A stretch of 64,000 nucleotides of DNA from Jejubacter calystegiae (GCF_005671395.1 NZ_CP040428.1:1798001-1862000); one strand, 5' to 3'; positions 35,685-45,721 are shown, counted from the first letter of the stretch. Program-made: numbers and translations. The notes: generated from the sequence alone by a model not told the origin.

Positions 35685-37705
35685 AACACCTCCCTAAATA
35701 CGCTATCACTACCACTGGTTAACACTGCCAGCATTTCCGCTTCGTGAGTGGCGATTTCTTCTTCCCCCCACTGATTGTTCTTCTTCATCAGCTCCATCAT
35801 GGCGAGCAGTTTCAGACTATCAATTTCATTACGCTCAAGGCTCGCTTCGAAGTACTCTTGCTTTTGTTTTGGCTGGAAATTACTAAGTCGCGAATTCTTG
35901 CTGTGGCTAATCAGACTGAGGTTGCCGAAGGTATGCAACGATGTATCTGCTAATGTCCTATAGCCATCCATGGGGTGCTGGGGATAGAAATGCTCTACTG
36001 AGCTTCGGAAGGTAAATTCGAAACGTTTGACTACTTCAGCTTTATGTCTGTCACGGCACCAGAGTAAGTAGTCCAGGTAATTGAATACCAGGTTGTTTGC
36101 TATCATCCCAAAGCGCATCTTCTTCTTAATCTTGTCCGACAGTACCACAGGTTGGAGATGTAGCTCTTTACCGTAGATAATCTCAAAATATGATTTTGGT
36201 TCTTGTTCTGCCAGGAAGTTTTGAAAGACAAACGAGGAGGCGAGATGCTCCAGATACCCGAGGTACTTCCTTGCATCTATCTGGTTTTCAGTGGAATGGG
36301 CATTAAACAGATAGTACAAAGCTCCATTCAACCAGTGTTTATAAACCAGAGTAGGGGTTGAAACATGGAATGCGGAAAGTAGCATCAGAATCTGTCGGTT
36401 GATGTCTACATAGCTACCATCATCTTCATTAAACGTATTGGTATAACTGGTGCTCTTTTCCGAATACCAACGCAGGCGTTTCAAACTCCAGCTATCGCTA
36501 CCTTTCGCGAACTCTCGTTTTATCACGAACTGATCAAAAAGGTATTTGCATTTGAGAAGTGCAAAGACGAAATCCTGTACCGCTTTAACCGGGTTATTCT
36601 GCTTTAACAGTCGAAGTTCGAACTGTTCGATTAATTGTTTGTCGTCAAGCGGAACATCTACTCTGTTCTTACCTGTGTTGCTGCAGACACGCAACACATG
36701 GAGTAGGAAGTTGGAGAAGTTGATAACACTATTAAAACGCTCTGAGCTACCTTCATCTTCTTCACTTCTATCACCACTTACGATTGAAGATGACTTGATA
36801 ATGTCAGCCAGTGTGCGGTTTGTTTGGTTCTCTGTTGTGCCAAGCTCCGAAGTCGACGGGATAAGCATGTCAGCTAGAGAATTAAAATCAGCAGGCACGA
36901 ATTGCCCCCAATTTTCCTGCCCAAATAATTGATGACGTTCGGCTGGTATAAAACCGTACTGGACATAACGTTCCATGTTGGAGCAAGCATCCCAAACTCG
37001 TGAGAGGGTGTTCAGGTTGCTCTGTCGATCTTGCAGGTCCGTTATCTCGTTGAGTACCCCCATTAGTCGTGCTTTCACCACCTCATGCTTTTCGAGTTGC
37101 TCACCTCGATTGTTCATCACCTCAAAAAAATGATTGAGGTCGGTATCGGCAGGCACTTCTATTCGGGCTATTTGTACATGGTCGAACATATAGGTACAAA
37201 AATGGTTTAATGACTCACCAACTAATTTCAAGTCGCGTAGTACCATGCCAATAAGTTCATAGCCATTGATCAGCCCTTCATTAAATTCCTTGCTCCGCAG
37301 TTTATGCGGTTCCACACCTTGCCAGAGCCGAGCAAAGGTTTCGCCAGACTTGGGTCTGCTCTCAAACCCTAAGTTAATCCCTTGGTACCAGCTCATATCC
37401 AGCGTGGATCCCGCTTGTTTTTTTAACCAGGTAGCAAGAAGGGATAGGGTAGTGAAACGCTGCTGTCCGTCGATTATCTCTGACTGCCCATCAGGGCGAG
37501 TGAACACGACCAACGTACCGATGTCGTAAGTTTGAGGGAGTGGGCTATGAAGGCTTTTTCGCTGGTAGTCGAGTATGTCCTGCACAAGTTGAACGATCTC
37601 ACCTTCTCCCCAGGCATAGTTACGCTGGTACATGGGGATAAGATAATGAGATGCATCACCCAGTAATGATCTGACAGTAAAGGATGTTACCTTTGCATCA
37701 CTCAT
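35681..37705 (-). CDS. DUF262-DUF1524 protein (GmrSD-type nuclease)
   Basis: This 674-residue protein has an N-terminal DUF262 domain ([10 protein letters not shown] at 23-32, DGQQR at 79-83), the ParB/Srx-like NTPase of GmrS, and a C-terminal DUF1524 HNH-type domain (VEHFYPQHP and [20 protein letters not shown]). This is the GmrS plus GmrD architecture of type IV enzymes, which cut phage DNA with modified cytosines. It is encoded between a DUF262-only gene and hsdR, overlapping both by four to eight bases. DUF262 proteins linked to type I loci are known (RloF), but whether this one cuts modified DNA, acts with the HsdMS core or replaces HsdR is open. Confidence 0.85.
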   Translation of the reverse strand: MSDAKVTSFTVRSLLGDASHYLIPMYQRNYAWGEGEIVQLVQDILDYQRKSLHSPLPQTYDIGTLVVFTRPDGQSEIIDGQQRFTTLSLLATWLKKQAGSTLDMSWYQGINLGFESRPKSGETFARLWQGVEPHKLRSKEFNEGLINGYELIGMVLRDLKLVGESLNHFCTYMFDHVQIARIEVPADTDLNHFFEVMNNRGEQLEKHEVVKARLMGVLNEITDLQDRQSNLNTLSRVWDACSNMERYVQYGFIPAERHQLFGQENWGQFVPADFNSLADMLIPSTSELGTTENQTNRTLADIIKSSSIVSGDRSEEDEGSSERFNSVINFSNFLLHVLRVCSNTGKNRVDVPLDDKQLIEQFELRLLKQNNPVKAVQDFVFALLKCKYLFDQFVIKREFAKGSDSWSLKRLRWYSEKSTSYTNTFNEDDGSYVDINRQILMLLSAFHVSTPTLVYKHWLNGALYYLFNAHSTENQIDARKYLGYLEHLASSFVFQNFLAEQEPKSYFEIIYGKELHLQPVVLSDKIKKKMRFGMIANNLVFNYLDYLLWCRDRHKAEVVKRFEFTFRSSVEHFYPQHPMDGYRTLADTSLHTFGNLSLISHSKNSRLSNFQPKQKQEYFEASLERNEIDSLKLLAMMELMKKNNQWGEEEIATHEAEMLAVLTSGSDSVFREVL

Positions 37706-39131
37706 AGTAGTTCATCTCCTTGAACAGCCTCACCAGTTCATCTTGTTCATAGTTACCTTTTAGGCGGTTATTGTGATTTTCTGATGCCCTAACTGTGAGT
37801 AATGGCATAGATAGCACATCACCAGGTACTCTGGCTTCTTTGATTACCCGGAACAGATTATTTTCCAGCACATACTTATCCATAGTAGCTAGCTGTACCA
37901 CCTGCTGTCGGATTCGGCATCTATAGGCCCAGATAAAGCTTTTTTCAATCGCTGCAGATAAGGACTGCCCACCAAATTTATCGATATAAAAGATCAGAGC
38001 ACAATCAAACATAGTGCGTATATATTGATCTCCTGTCCGATAGCGATTGTGATAGCTATTTAACGTTCTTAGTATCTGAGTCGCCATTTCACCAAGGGCT
38101 GCGCCTTGAATCATTAACGGTTTTTGAGTATGAGTGCTGGCATGCTCACTGGAGATAATTGCCGATACCTGTTGCTGGTAGTGTTCCGCCATCTCGAAAA
38201 AGCGTCTTCCATTGATAATCATCTGATCGAGATGGAAAGGGAAACGCATTTTCTGGCCATCAATCTTGCGCTGGTACTGATTGTTATAGTCATCTACAAA
38301 ATGGTGCGCTATGCGCAAAGATTCCACATAAGGGAACTGACCAATCTGATCAAGGTTGATCCCTTTGAATAGGCCGACTTCATCCTTACCAAAGAAACGA
38401 GCTGAATTCCCCTGTGACCACTGACGTACCCTGTAGAGATAGGATGCGAAAAGATTAGCCAGGTCATCGCTGGGTAATCCTTCCCAATGGGCAACGGAAG
38501 CAGCTTTTAGTTCTACCTCATGGCTGGCGAATTCACGTAGATGGAAGGCTTTAAGCAGGTCGTGTGGATCCAGATCTCGCCCACGGGCATTTTGTGAGTC
38601 GAAGAACTGAAAGGCTTCAGAAAGGTCAGTCAGCACAAAAACCACCACTTGGCAGTGGTTGAGAAGAAAATCAATATGTTGCTCACTGAATTCTCGGTGG
38701 CTAACCCTACGTTTTAGCTCCTGATAATTCTGGTACAGATTGTATTCCGATATCTGACTGGCAAAGCGTTGCCGTCCCATAAAACCTTCAACGGAGGGCT
38801 TTAGCTGGGTTAGCGCTTCCTGCAAATCCTGACGTTCCAATTCAGCAAGTCGGGTTTCGATAATGGCCCATACTGCCAGCATTAATGTTAAAGTTCGTTG
38901 CTGACCATCGACGATATCCAGTCTATGTTCTTCATTGCTCTCAGGCTGATGAAACACTACTGAGCCCAAGCGGTAGGCCGATTTATCGAGATGACTGTTT
39001 ATGTCCGCAAACAGATCGCTGATATTTTTTACCGTCCATTTATAAGGACGCTGATAGGCCGGAATGGTTACGTCAGTCAGGCTCAGTAGACCCTTGACCG
39101 ACAGAATTGTCTTATCAAGGGCATGTTTCAT
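37698..39131 (-). CDS. DUF262 protein (GmrS-like) of the type I operon
   Basis: This 477-residue protein has the DUF262 signatures [10 protein letters not shown] (23-32) and DGQQR (75-79), a long helical middle and no DUF1524 ending; its C-terminus ([28 protein letters not shown]) lacks the nuclease motif. It looks like a GmrS-type NTPase partner to the following DUF262-DUF1524 gene, with which it overlaps by eight bases. It overlaps hsdS by four bases, so all six genes of the operon are coupled. A sensor or switch role for the adjacent nuclease is inference. Confidence 0.83.
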   Translation of the reverse strand: MKHALDKTILSVKGLLSLTDVTIPAYQRPYKWTVKNISDLFADINSHLDKSAYRLGSVVFHQPESNEEHRLDIVDGQQRTLTLMLAVWAIIETRLAELERQDLQEALTQLKPSVEGFMGRQRFASQISEYNLYQNYQELKRRVSHREFSEQHIDFLLNHCQVVVFVLTDLSEAFQFFDSQNARGRDLDPHDLLKAFHLREFASHEVELKAASVAHWEGLPSDDLANLFASYLYRVRQWSQGNSARFFGKDEVGLFKGINLDQIGQFPYVESLRIAHHFVDDYNNQYQRKIDGQKMRFPFHLDQMIINGRRFFEMAEHYQQQVSAIISSEHASTHTQKPLMIQGAALGEMATQILRTLNSYHNRYRTGDQYIRTMFDCALIFYIDKFGGQSLSAAIEKSFIWAYRCRIRQQVVQLATMDKYVLENNLFRVIKEARVPGDVLSMPLLTVRASENHNNRLKGNYEQDELVRLFKEMNYYE

Positions 39132-40411
39132 GGCTGGTTATCCAGTGGTAAACGGATACGCCCGGTCAGCAGTTGTTGCATCATCCCTTGTTTTATATTC
39201 CGGATCTTGGAGAGTTTTTTCTCTAGCACCGTGAGTTCAGCATCCATATCTGAAAGGATGGTGGCGATGGCAGTTTGCTCTTTTAATGACGAAGGAATAG
39301 CCACTTTAAAACTATGGGCATCGTTTCTATTTAAGGTTGGTACCCCTGAACCACTTGCGAAGCGTTCAAAACCGATATATTTAAAAATATAGTAGACAAA
39401 CTTTGAATCTGAGTTAATGAATTTTGTAACCCAAAGCGATGTATTATGAGGCCAAAAATCACACGCAATGTGGTGAACTTTTCCCAATGTCCCAGATCTA
39501 CCTGTAACCACACCTGGACCTTTAACTTGGAAATGATTATGAGTGTTAACTATGCCGTTTGAATATACTACTGGATATAATCCTTCACTTCTTTTACTGG
39601 CAGGTAAATCAAAACCTCTTTGCAATGGGGCGAACTTGCCTATTTCGCGCTCTTCCCAATCCTCTGGAATATGCCCTAGCTCGCCGGATTTATATCCTTT
39701 GATAGTCCCATCGGGATGTTTAGCAAATTGAGGTAGGCGAGTACGACCAGTTAGCAGTTGCTGCATGGTGGCAGTTTTGATGGATTGTTTTTTGGCGATC
39801 AAATGCTCTAGGATTGCAATCAACTCATCGGTGTCAGAAAGTGCATTGGCAATAGCGATTTGTTCATTTTTATTTTCTGGAAGTACGATCTGTAGCTCTC
39901 TCAAGGTACCTTGATTGAGGTTTATCATCGTAGTTCCCACAGAGGTATTTTCAATTGCAGAAATAACTGAAGCGCTTGATAGAATTCTTTGAAGGAATGC
40001 TGCATCACATGACGGCTTAACGCGAATAATCATTGAGCCAGTACCACAAAGCCATCCATTTTCTTTTTCAGTAATCACAGCGCATCTGCCCATATCGCCT
40101 CTACGCCCAATAACAACGTCACCAACCGAAAGTCGAAACTCTACTAATTTTTTGGCTGCATCACCAGAAATCGCCATTGAAAAAGTTGGTACCACTTTTC
40201 CATCAACAATTTGCATTGGGTTGACGACTGGAATACCACCATCGACGTAGTCTGATTTATGCAACGCACTTCCAAATGGTCCCGTTCGAAATGATGCATG
40301 TAAGCCTAGTTTTTGTAATAACCAATCTTCTGGAATCACTCCCACTTCCGTCAGCTTGTAACCCGGTGGAATAACTTTCCTAGACATTACTTTGTTTTGA
40401 TTCTCCATCAT
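39128..40411 (-). CDS. hsdS: Type I specificity subunit HsdS
   Basis: The 427-residue protein holds two target-recognition domains. TRD1 runs about 25-200 (VIPEDWLLQKLGLHASFRTG, FRLSVGDVVIGRRGDMGRCA), followed by the central conserved helices (KKQSIKTATMQQLLTGRTRLP, about 205). TRD2 runs about 235-400 (HIPEDWEEREIGKFAPL, VVTGRSGTLGKVH), followed by the C-terminal conserved helices (IRNIKQGMMQQLLTGRIRLP). The two QQLLTGR repeats are the expected tandem hinges. The target sequence cannot be read from the protein. It overlaps hsdM by four bases. Confidence 0.93.
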   Translation of the reverse strand: MMENQNKVMSRKVIPPGYKLTEVGVIPEDWLLQKLGLHASFRTGPFGSALHKSDYVDGGIPVVNPMQIVDGKVVPTFSMAISGDAAKKLVEFRLSVGDVVIGRRGDMGRCAVITEKENGWLCGTGSMIIRVKPSCDAAFLQRILSSASVISAIENTSVGTTMINLNQGTLRELQIVLPENKNEQIAIANALSDTDELIAILEHLIAKKQSIKTATMQQLLTGRTRLPQFAKHPDGTIKGYKSGELGHIPEDWEEREIGKFAPLQRGFDLPASKRSEGLYPVVYSNGIVNTHNHFQVKGPGVVTGRSGTLGKVHHIACDFWPHNTSLWVTKFINSDSKFVYYIFKYIGFERFASGSGVPTLNRNDAHSFKVAIPSSLKEQTAIATILSDMDAELTVLEKKLSKIRNIKQGMMQQLLTGRIRLPLDNQP

Positions 40412-42870
40412 ACCGACTCCAGCCCCATCATCTTAAGATGACTCAGAACCTTGCCTTCCAGTTCAGCCAAGTTTTGAATAATATCTGACAGAGTAGCGTT
40501 ATAACGTTCTTCCAGTTCTTTTATACGATTTGTCAACCGCTGCGTAACATGTTCAATCTCTGCTTCCAGGGTACCAACTAGGCTAGCTTTCCATTTATCC
40601 TGTACTAACAGAATTCTAATGTCGCTGTCAGTGAGCTTTGGGTAATGAACAAATACAGCAAAGTCCAGTTTATCCTGGGCTTCTTTATGCGTTTTTTTGG
40701 CTTTGGTTTCAGAATCAAACAACGCCTGGGCAGTTTTCAGTGCTGCCTTTTCTTCTTTATCAGTGGCAACTTTAAGACGAGCCTTCACGCTGGCAGCGGT
40801 CACTTTTTCTTTGTCATTCATCGCATCGGCAAGTAGTCCATCTTCACCGCTGTTTTCTTCAAGGAAGCTTTCCAGCGCTTGAACTGCTTCATCATAAGCG
40901 ATTTGTAGTTGATCGAGCTCCTGCTGCTCGGGAGTGAAATAGCGAGCCACTATAAGGGCTGGCGGTAATAGTTCAGCCTTATACTTCTTCTTACCAATTA
41001 CCAGATCGGGCGTTTCTTTGAGTTTTTCGCCTTTTTCCACAACCAGCTCACGTAGCACTTTACCTGCTTGCCAACCATCCTGGCTCAGGACATAAACGTC
41101 GTCCTGCATCACTTCCATCCAGTAATCCATTAGCAACTGATAGATAGCGTAGTTCTCTAGCAGCGGTACATCAGCGGTGGTTTCAGAAGCATAGGCAGCG
41201 AGGAGACGCTCACCAATTTCTTCAATCAGTTGTTTCGGTGAGTCGCCGCGAGCAATTTCTTCAAGCTGACAACTTGTAAACCATTCTTCAAATGGTATCA
41301 GTGCTCCTGCTTTGAAAGCGGCAAATTCCGGGTGTGCCAGAATTGTACTCTTCACTTTATCTGCTTCAACTCGAGCATTGCTGTAGCCTGGGCGGGCAGG
41401 TTCGAATAGATCCTGACGTAAAGTAGGGAAAACCTGCCAGTAAGCGCTAAGGGCATCGATATCGCGATCGGGAATGCCACCAGCCAAATGACCAGAAAGG
41501 TCGTGCAGATCCTCCGGATCGCTGCTGTCTATATAGCGAGGGATATTGAGGTTGTAGTCGTTGGCAGCAATTTCAGACAGCGGCACCAGGCGGCTGAAGC
41601 GGGGAATTTCCTGCTCCCGATTAAATGCATCGACAATTTTATGGATATCTTGGGCACGTAGGCGGTTTTTATTGCCGTCTTTAATAAAGCCCTTACTAGC
41701 ATCGATCATAAAGATGCCTTGTTGACTATCGCCATTAGCGTTGAACGCTCTGGCTTGCGCGCCTTCTTTATCGATGACAATGATGCATGCAGGAATGCCC
41801 GTGCCGTAGAACAAGTTAGCAGGCAGGCCAATAATGCCTTTTATGTAGCCCTGTTTGAGCAGATTCTCACGAATACGTGCTTCCGCATTGCCACGGAACA
41901 GAACGCCGTGAGGTAAGATCACAGCACCTTTGCCGGTACTTTTCAGGCTTTTGATGATGTGCAACAGGAAAGCATAGTCACCGTTCTTTTCAGGCGGAGT
42001 CCCCCAGATAAAACGGTCATAAGTATCGTTTGCAGCATCCAGCCCACTGGTCCAGTTTTTGTTGGAGAAAGGGGGGTTGGCTACAGCAAAGTCGAAGGTT
42101 TTCAGATTATCGTTGCCATCTTTCCAGTGTGGATCGGCCAGGGTGTTACCTTTCCAGATTTTAGCAGTTGTGTTGTCATGCAGGATCATGTTCATACGCG
42201 CCAGTGCGCTGGTCGCATAATCCATCTCTTGGCCATAAATGGTCAGTCCTTTCGGACCGGCTTCGTCACTGGCTTTCAACAGCAGTGAGCCTGAACCACA
42301 GGTAGGGTCATAAACGGTAGCATCTTGTGGTGTCTGTTTACTGATGCCAATCACTTTCGCCAAAATGCGTGACACCTCTGCCGGGGTGTAAAACTGCCCC
42401 TTGGATTTACCTGATTCTGTAGCAAAGTGACGCATTAAATATTCGTAGGCATCACCCAGCAGATCGTCTCCATCAACGCGGTTGGCTGAGAGATCCAACC
42501 CTTCGAAGATTGCCACCAGCTTGGAAAGGCGGTCGATCATTTCCTTGCCTTTACCAAGCTTATCTTCATCATTGAAGTCAGCAATGTCGATAACACCTTT
42601 CAGGTCATTAGCTTCAGCCAGTAATCTGATGGTTTTGTTAATTTTTTCGCCAATTTCTTTGTTGCCCTTGAGAGCAACCATATCGTCGAAACTTGCACCT
42701 TCCGGCACTTCAATCATCGCGTAAGGGTTGCCCTTAGCTTTGTCAGAGACGTACTTCATAAACAGTAGGGTCAACACATAGTCTTTGTACTGTGAAGCAT
42801 CCATTCCGCCACGCAACTCATCGCAGCTCGCCCAAAGGGAGGAGTAAAGTTCGTTCTTCTTGATAGCCAT
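40408..42870 (-). CDS. hsdM: Type I DNA methyltransferase subunit HsdM
   Basis: This 820-residue N6-adenine methyltransferase is the first gene of the operon hsdM-hsdS-DUF262-DUF262/DUF1524-hsdR-metalloprotease. It has the N-terminal HsdM domain (LRGGMDASQYKDYVLTLLFMKYVS), QFYTPAEVSRILAKV, SAM motif I DPTCGSGSLLLKA and the canonical catalytic NPPF at Asn265-Phe268. The last 330 residues are an extension with coiled coil (EAEIEHVTQRLTNRIKELEERYNATLSDIIQNLAELE), found in long type I HsdM proteins. It contrasts with the NPPL of the orphan HsdM on the opposite strand. The promoter must lie in the 199 bases between here and the GT2 gene. Confidence 0.94.
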   Translation of the reverse strand: MAIKKNELYSSLWASCDELRGGMDASQYKDYVLTLLFMKYVSDKAKGNPYAMIEVPEGASFDDMVALKGNKEIGEKINKTIRLLAEANDLKGVIDIADFNDEDKLGKGKEMIDRLSKLVAIFEGLDLSANRVDGDDLLGDAYEYLMRHFATESGKSKGQFYTPAEVSRILAKVIGISKQTPQDATVYDPTCGSGSLLLKASDEAGPKGLTIYGQEMDYATSALARMNMILHDNTTAKIWKGNTLADPHWKDGNDNLKTFDFAVANPPFSNKNWTSGLDAANDTYDRFIWGTPPEKNGDYAFLLHIIKSLKSTGKGAVILPHGVLFRGNAEARIRENLLKQGYIKGIIGLPANLFYGTGIPACIIVIDKEGAQARAFNANGDSQQGIFMIDASKGFIKDGNKNRLRAQDIHKIVDAFNREQEIPRFSRLVPLSEIAANDYNLNIPRYIDSSDPEDLHDLSGHLAGGIPDRDIDALSAYWQVFPTLRQDLFEPARPGYSNARVEADKVKSTILAHPEFAAFKAGALIPFEEWFTSCQLEEIARGDSPKQLIEEIGERLLAAYASETTADVPLLENYAIYQLLMDYWMEVMQDDVYVLSQDGWQAGKVLRELVVEKGEKLKETPDLVIGKKKYKAELLPPALIVARYFTPEQQELDQLQIAYDEAVQALESFLEENSGEDGLLADAMNDKEKVTAASVKARLKVATDKEEKAALKTAQALFDSETKAKKTHKEAQDKLDFAVFVHYPKLTDSDIRILLVQDKWKASLVGTLEAEIEHVTQRLTNRIKELEERYNATLSDIIQNLAELEGKVLSHLKMMGLESV

Positions 42871-42899
42871 ATGGTGTCCGGTGAAAACAATACTGAGAA

Positions 42900-42948
42900 C
42901 GCGACAGGGTGAGTAACAAGCACCAGTGCTGAAATGCTGCCTGTCGCG
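42900..42948. repeat. Inverted repeat in the hsdM leader
   Basis: CGCGACAGG (42900-42908) and CCTGTCGCG (42940-42948) form a perfect 9-bp inverted repeat with a 31-base loop, 30 bases before the hsdM start codon. There is no T-run after it. It could be a split operator or an mRNA hairpin controlling hsdM operon expression. Confidence 0.4.
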
Positions 42949-43069
42949 TGAGAAATTGGGTAAGAGTTTACCAAGTTGGAAGCGTTGAGACCATGCCGGT
43001 GGTTTGATAGGTAAAGTAACAACCCTGAAGCAGGGAATTACGAGTGGAAGCTTATGCTTGATAGTAATT

Positions 43070-44008
43070 TTAGAACAGCTTGCTTACCAATTTGATAAAG
43101 AAAAAAACATCGCTAAAACTGTTGAGGCCTCGGAATAAACTGCCGAGTGTGATGTTTGCCTCAAAGCTATACTTCACACTCGATTTATCCCGGACGCGAT
43201 TGCGATACAACCCCAAAAAATGACGTGCCTCTACCAGCGCATGCAGGTACAAAAATACCTTTATTTTTTTGTTTTGTACTTCTTCCGCTACCTGGATGAT
43301 TTCCGCGATCACTTCAACATAGCTTATAGCACGAACATCGTAGTAATCCGGCCGATGCGTGATAGAGGCCTTATTGTTGATATAGATATAGCCCTTAATA
43401 TCCAATGTGCAGAATCGACCATTGCTCGCCGCAAGATGAACCGTCCAGAGAATGTCTTTATGGCTTCTGCCGGGCTGGAAGTGTAGTGAATGCTGTTTGA
43501 TATAGGATGATCTGACCGTTTGCAGCCACAGGTAATGCGGCCATTCGCGGTGTGTAACACAGTGTCTGATCCACTCATGACCTGACAGAGTCACCCCATA
43601 GGGTTGCTTTCTGTGAACCGCTCTTCGATGTTGGTCAGCACCGGAATGCCAGCCATTAAAGATCACGACGTCGGCTTGCGACTCAATAGCTGCTTGCCAT
43701 CGTTTTTCAATAAACCCGTCGGTAATATCATCGTCAGCATCGAGGAAAACAATCCACTCCCCGTGATGCAAGGCTAGCGCAGCATTACGGGCGGCGTAGA
43801 CCCCCTGATTGGCCTGCTCAATAAGAGCGAGCCGCTCATCTTTGATTTGGTGTATAACGTTCGCGGTACCATCGGTAGAACCGTCATCCACAACGATAAG
43901 CTCAATAGCCACGCGGGTTTCACTGAGGATTTTATTGATCAGACAACCAATAGTCGTTGCGGCGTTGTAAGCAGGGATGATGACGCTGACATCGATTTTA
44001 TTCTTCAT
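43070..44008 (-). CDS. GT2-family glycosyltransferase
   Basis: This 312-residue nucleotide-sugar-dependent transferase has the GT-A fold: VSVIIPAYNAATTIGCLINK at the N-terminus, ELIVVDDGSTDGTANVI, the metal-binding FLDADDD near residue 90 and an acceptor-side segment FQPGRSHKDILWTVHLA. No transmembrane helix is evident apart from a hydrophobic tail (FSDVFFFIKLVSKLF). Such enzymes usually extend cell-surface polysaccharides, so here it may alter a phage receptor; the acceptor is unknown. It starts seven bases behind the stop of a frameshifted upstream gene, with GAGAAG as ribosome site, so it depended on that gene's translation. Confidence 0.82.
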   Translation of the reverse strand: MKNKIDVSVIIPAYNAATTIGCLINKILSETRVAIELIVVDDGSTDGTANVIHQIKDERLALIEQANQGVYAARNAALALHHGEWIVFLDADDDITDGFIEKRWQAAIESQADVVIFNGWHSGADQHRRAVHRKQPYGVTLSGHEWIRHCVTHREWPHYLWLQTVRSSYIKQHSLHFQPGRSHKDILWTVHLAASNGRFCTLDIKGYIYINNKASITHRPDYYDVRAISYVEVIAEIIQVAEEVQNKKIKVFLYLHALVEARHFLGLYRNRVRDKSSVKYSFEANITLGSLFRGLNSFSDVFFFIKLVSKLF

Positions 44009-44014
44009 ATCGAG

Positions 44015-44495
44015 TTACGACTTCTCTTCGTTGCTATCTTTGAGGTGTCTGATTGGGATAATCCGCCTTTCCCTGATTTCTTGGGCGATATCAAATAAGC
44101 ACTCGTCGCAGAATTCTTTATCGAGTGAGAGCCATCGCTCAAGGACACTTCTTTTTTTGTTGCAACGTGCGCATCTCTTCATCGTTCCGCGTCTTTGCGA
44201 CCTCGTATTTTGGGGTACATGGAAAATGGGCGTAACAAGCCTTGGCTAGATAACTAACCGTAATCAAAGACTTTTCTGCGAGTAAGTTAAGACAAGGATA
44301 ACCAGGCAGGGCGCATGAAAGATAATCGTTTTGATAGATCAGTTTTTCGATATTGATCGTTGGTGCCGATCGATAAAAGGTGTAGTTATGCGACACTGTG
44401 CGATTACAGTACTGTAAAGCTGAGTTCTGCCAGTCGTGGATAATGCGCCATCGCCTGTTGTAGAAATGCCCGTATGTCAGGCTTTCTCTCTGCAT
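44015..44495 (-). pseudogene. Frameshifted gene upstream of the GT2 gene
   Basis: A minus-strand frame from 44495 (MQRESLTYG...) runs about 118 codons to a stop just after a run of seven A. Slipping one base in that run (44152-44158) continues in another frame as SVLERWLSLDKEFCDECLF and on to HLKDSNEEKS, stopping at 44015, seven bases before the glycosyltransferase. The continuation is clearly protein-like. It is therefore either a pseudogene, a sequencing error in a homopolymer or a slippage product. The protein resembles nothing I recognise. Confidence 0.45.
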
Positions 44496-44518
44496 AACCT
44501 ACGGCGAGAACACCCCCC

Positions 44519-44953
44519 TTATTTCGCAAATTTAACTGGTATCGTCAGGGTATCCAGGTCTTTCATTTCCGTGCTGTAGATATGCTGCCCGCACGCCGGG
44601 CAGCAGCGGATACCATAATATTCACGCTGGCAGAGTATGCAGAAGTAATCTCTGTCTGAAGGTGCTGTTATTGACACATCATCACGTTCCATCAGTGCAT
44701 TCACGGCCTGGTCAAAAGCGGATACCGGTTTATCCCGGGCAATGATCCGGTACGCACAATGCCTTAACCAGCGTTCGTCAGCGTCTTCCAGGTCATGTTC
44801 GAAATAACCGCCGCTGTCATGCGTCCAGTGCAGACGCAGGGGATTGTTGCAGGAACGGCAGAACCAGAGCCCCCTTGAACGCGGAGTCAGGTCCCGGATG
44901 TAAGTCACTTCGCCCTCGTGGTCAAGGGCGGTACGAATGGTTCGAAATTGCAT
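44519..44953 (-). CDS. Zinc-ribbon protein of P4-like islands (first copy)
   Basis: This 144-residue protein has several CxxC pairs: LWFCRSCNNPLRL near residue 30 and FCILCQREYYGIRCCPACGQHIYS near the C-terminus. Between them is a segment with HWTHDSGGYFEHDLEDADERWLRHCAYR that resembles a nuclease-recognition or zinc domain. It is a distant paralogue of the next gene (45005-45397), with the same order of motifs. Such genes usually lie near alpA in CP4/P4-type islands; their role is unknown. The ATG at 44953 (MQFRTIRTAL) is chosen, with AGGA nine bases upstream. Confidence 0.7.
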   Translation of the reverse strand: MQFRTIRTALDHEGEVTYIRDLTPRSRGLWFCRSCNNPLRLHWTHDSGGYFEHDLEDADERWLRHCAYRIIARDKPVSAFDQAVNALMERDDVSITAPSDRDYFCILCQREYYGIRCCPACGQHIYSTEMKDLDTLTIPVKFAK

Positions 44954-45004
44954 GGTGTAAATCCTGTCATGGGATCCTGATAGCAAGTGGTAGATAACGC
45001 AGGC

Positions 45005-45397
45005 TCATTCTGCGCAACGTTCGGTACTGTGGTCACCGGTACGGCAGGTCAGACAATAGCGCTCGCCGTGATAATCGCTGTCACACTCCGAACAGTGCCA
45101 GTCGGCCTTGCGCACCAGCGGTAAGACATCCGGCACATAGCGACGCAGCATGCGCCCCCGCCAGGCTTCCTTAGGCTCAGGGCGTACATACGGACAATGG
45201 TGGCGTCCGTTCTCGGTCAGGTTTTCCCGGATATGCTCGAACCACGGGCGGTTAGTACCCCATTCAGGGGGGAATACCAGAGCGCTGCCGCAGAGGTGGC
45301 AGGTGTAGCGGTCGTAAGTGCTAAGCTGTGCAGTGACCGCGTCCGTGAGGCGCTGATTACCGTCAAGCGCGATAAATGATTTGGCATAAATCGTCAT
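45005..45397 (-). CDS. Zinc-ribbon protein of P4-like islands (second copy)
   Basis: This 130-residue protein begins MTIYAKSFIALDGNQRLTDA and has CHLCGSALVFPP, a His-rich middle (WFEHIRENLTENGRHHCPY) and a C-terminal ribbon WHCSECDSDYHGERYCLTC. Its order of motifs matches the neighbouring 144-residue protein, so the two arose by duplication. It lies between that gene and alpA, all on the minus strand. Nucleic-acid binding is plausible from the zinc ribbons only. Confidence 0.72.
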   Translation of the reverse strand: MTIYAKSFIALDGNQRLTDAVTAQLSTYDRYTCHLCGSALVFPPEWGTNRPWFEHIRENLTENGRHHCPYVRPEPKEAWRGRMLRRYVPDVLPLVRKADWHCSECDSDYHGERYCLTCRTGDHSTERCAE

Positions 45398-45514
45398 AGT
45401 ATTGGTCCTTTGCCATACGACGCGCAGGGCTAAGCCGTCCCGGGGAGGGCAGCAGCGGAGGTCATATGACAGGTGGCGTTAAATCAGATGGAGAATTTGG
45501 TTGCGTTCGATAGA

Positions 45515-45721
45515 TTACGGACGAGATTGTGCTATGCGTTGCTGTAGCCAGGCTTCCACTTCGCTTTCAAGCCAGCGGGAGTTTCTGCCCAGCTTAATTG
45601 GCTTTGGGAATTCACCGTCTTTAATGAGCTTGTAGAACCATTTGTCCGTTAAACCGGTGAGCTGGGTGATAAACGCCATCGTTACCAGTTGGTCTTTAAG
45701 AACGCTGTAATCTGTGGTCAT
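45515..45721 (-). CDS. AlpA-family excision/transcription regulator
   Basis: This 68-residue DNA-binding protein of the AlpA (phage excisionase-like MerR-fold) family has MAFITQLTGLTDKWFYKLIKDGEFPKPIKLGRNSRWLESEVEAWLQQRI, a complete winged helix. AlpA of CP4-57 activates integrase expression and excision of its island; the same job at leuX is likely here. The start has GGAGAA seven bases upstream. It is upstream of the zinc-ribbon genes and downstream of the Gp2-like gene. Confidence 0.88.
   Translation of the reverse strand: MTTDYSVLKDQLVTMAFITQLTGLTDKWFYKLIKDGEFPKPIKLGRNSRWLESEVEAWLQQRIAQSRP

Noticed and set aside
43070-44008. Glycosyltransferase acting on DNA (T4-like glucosylation) to interact with the DUF262 genes
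   Set aside because: The sequence is a standard GT2 with surface-polysaccharide features; no similarity to DNA glucosyltransferases is seen.
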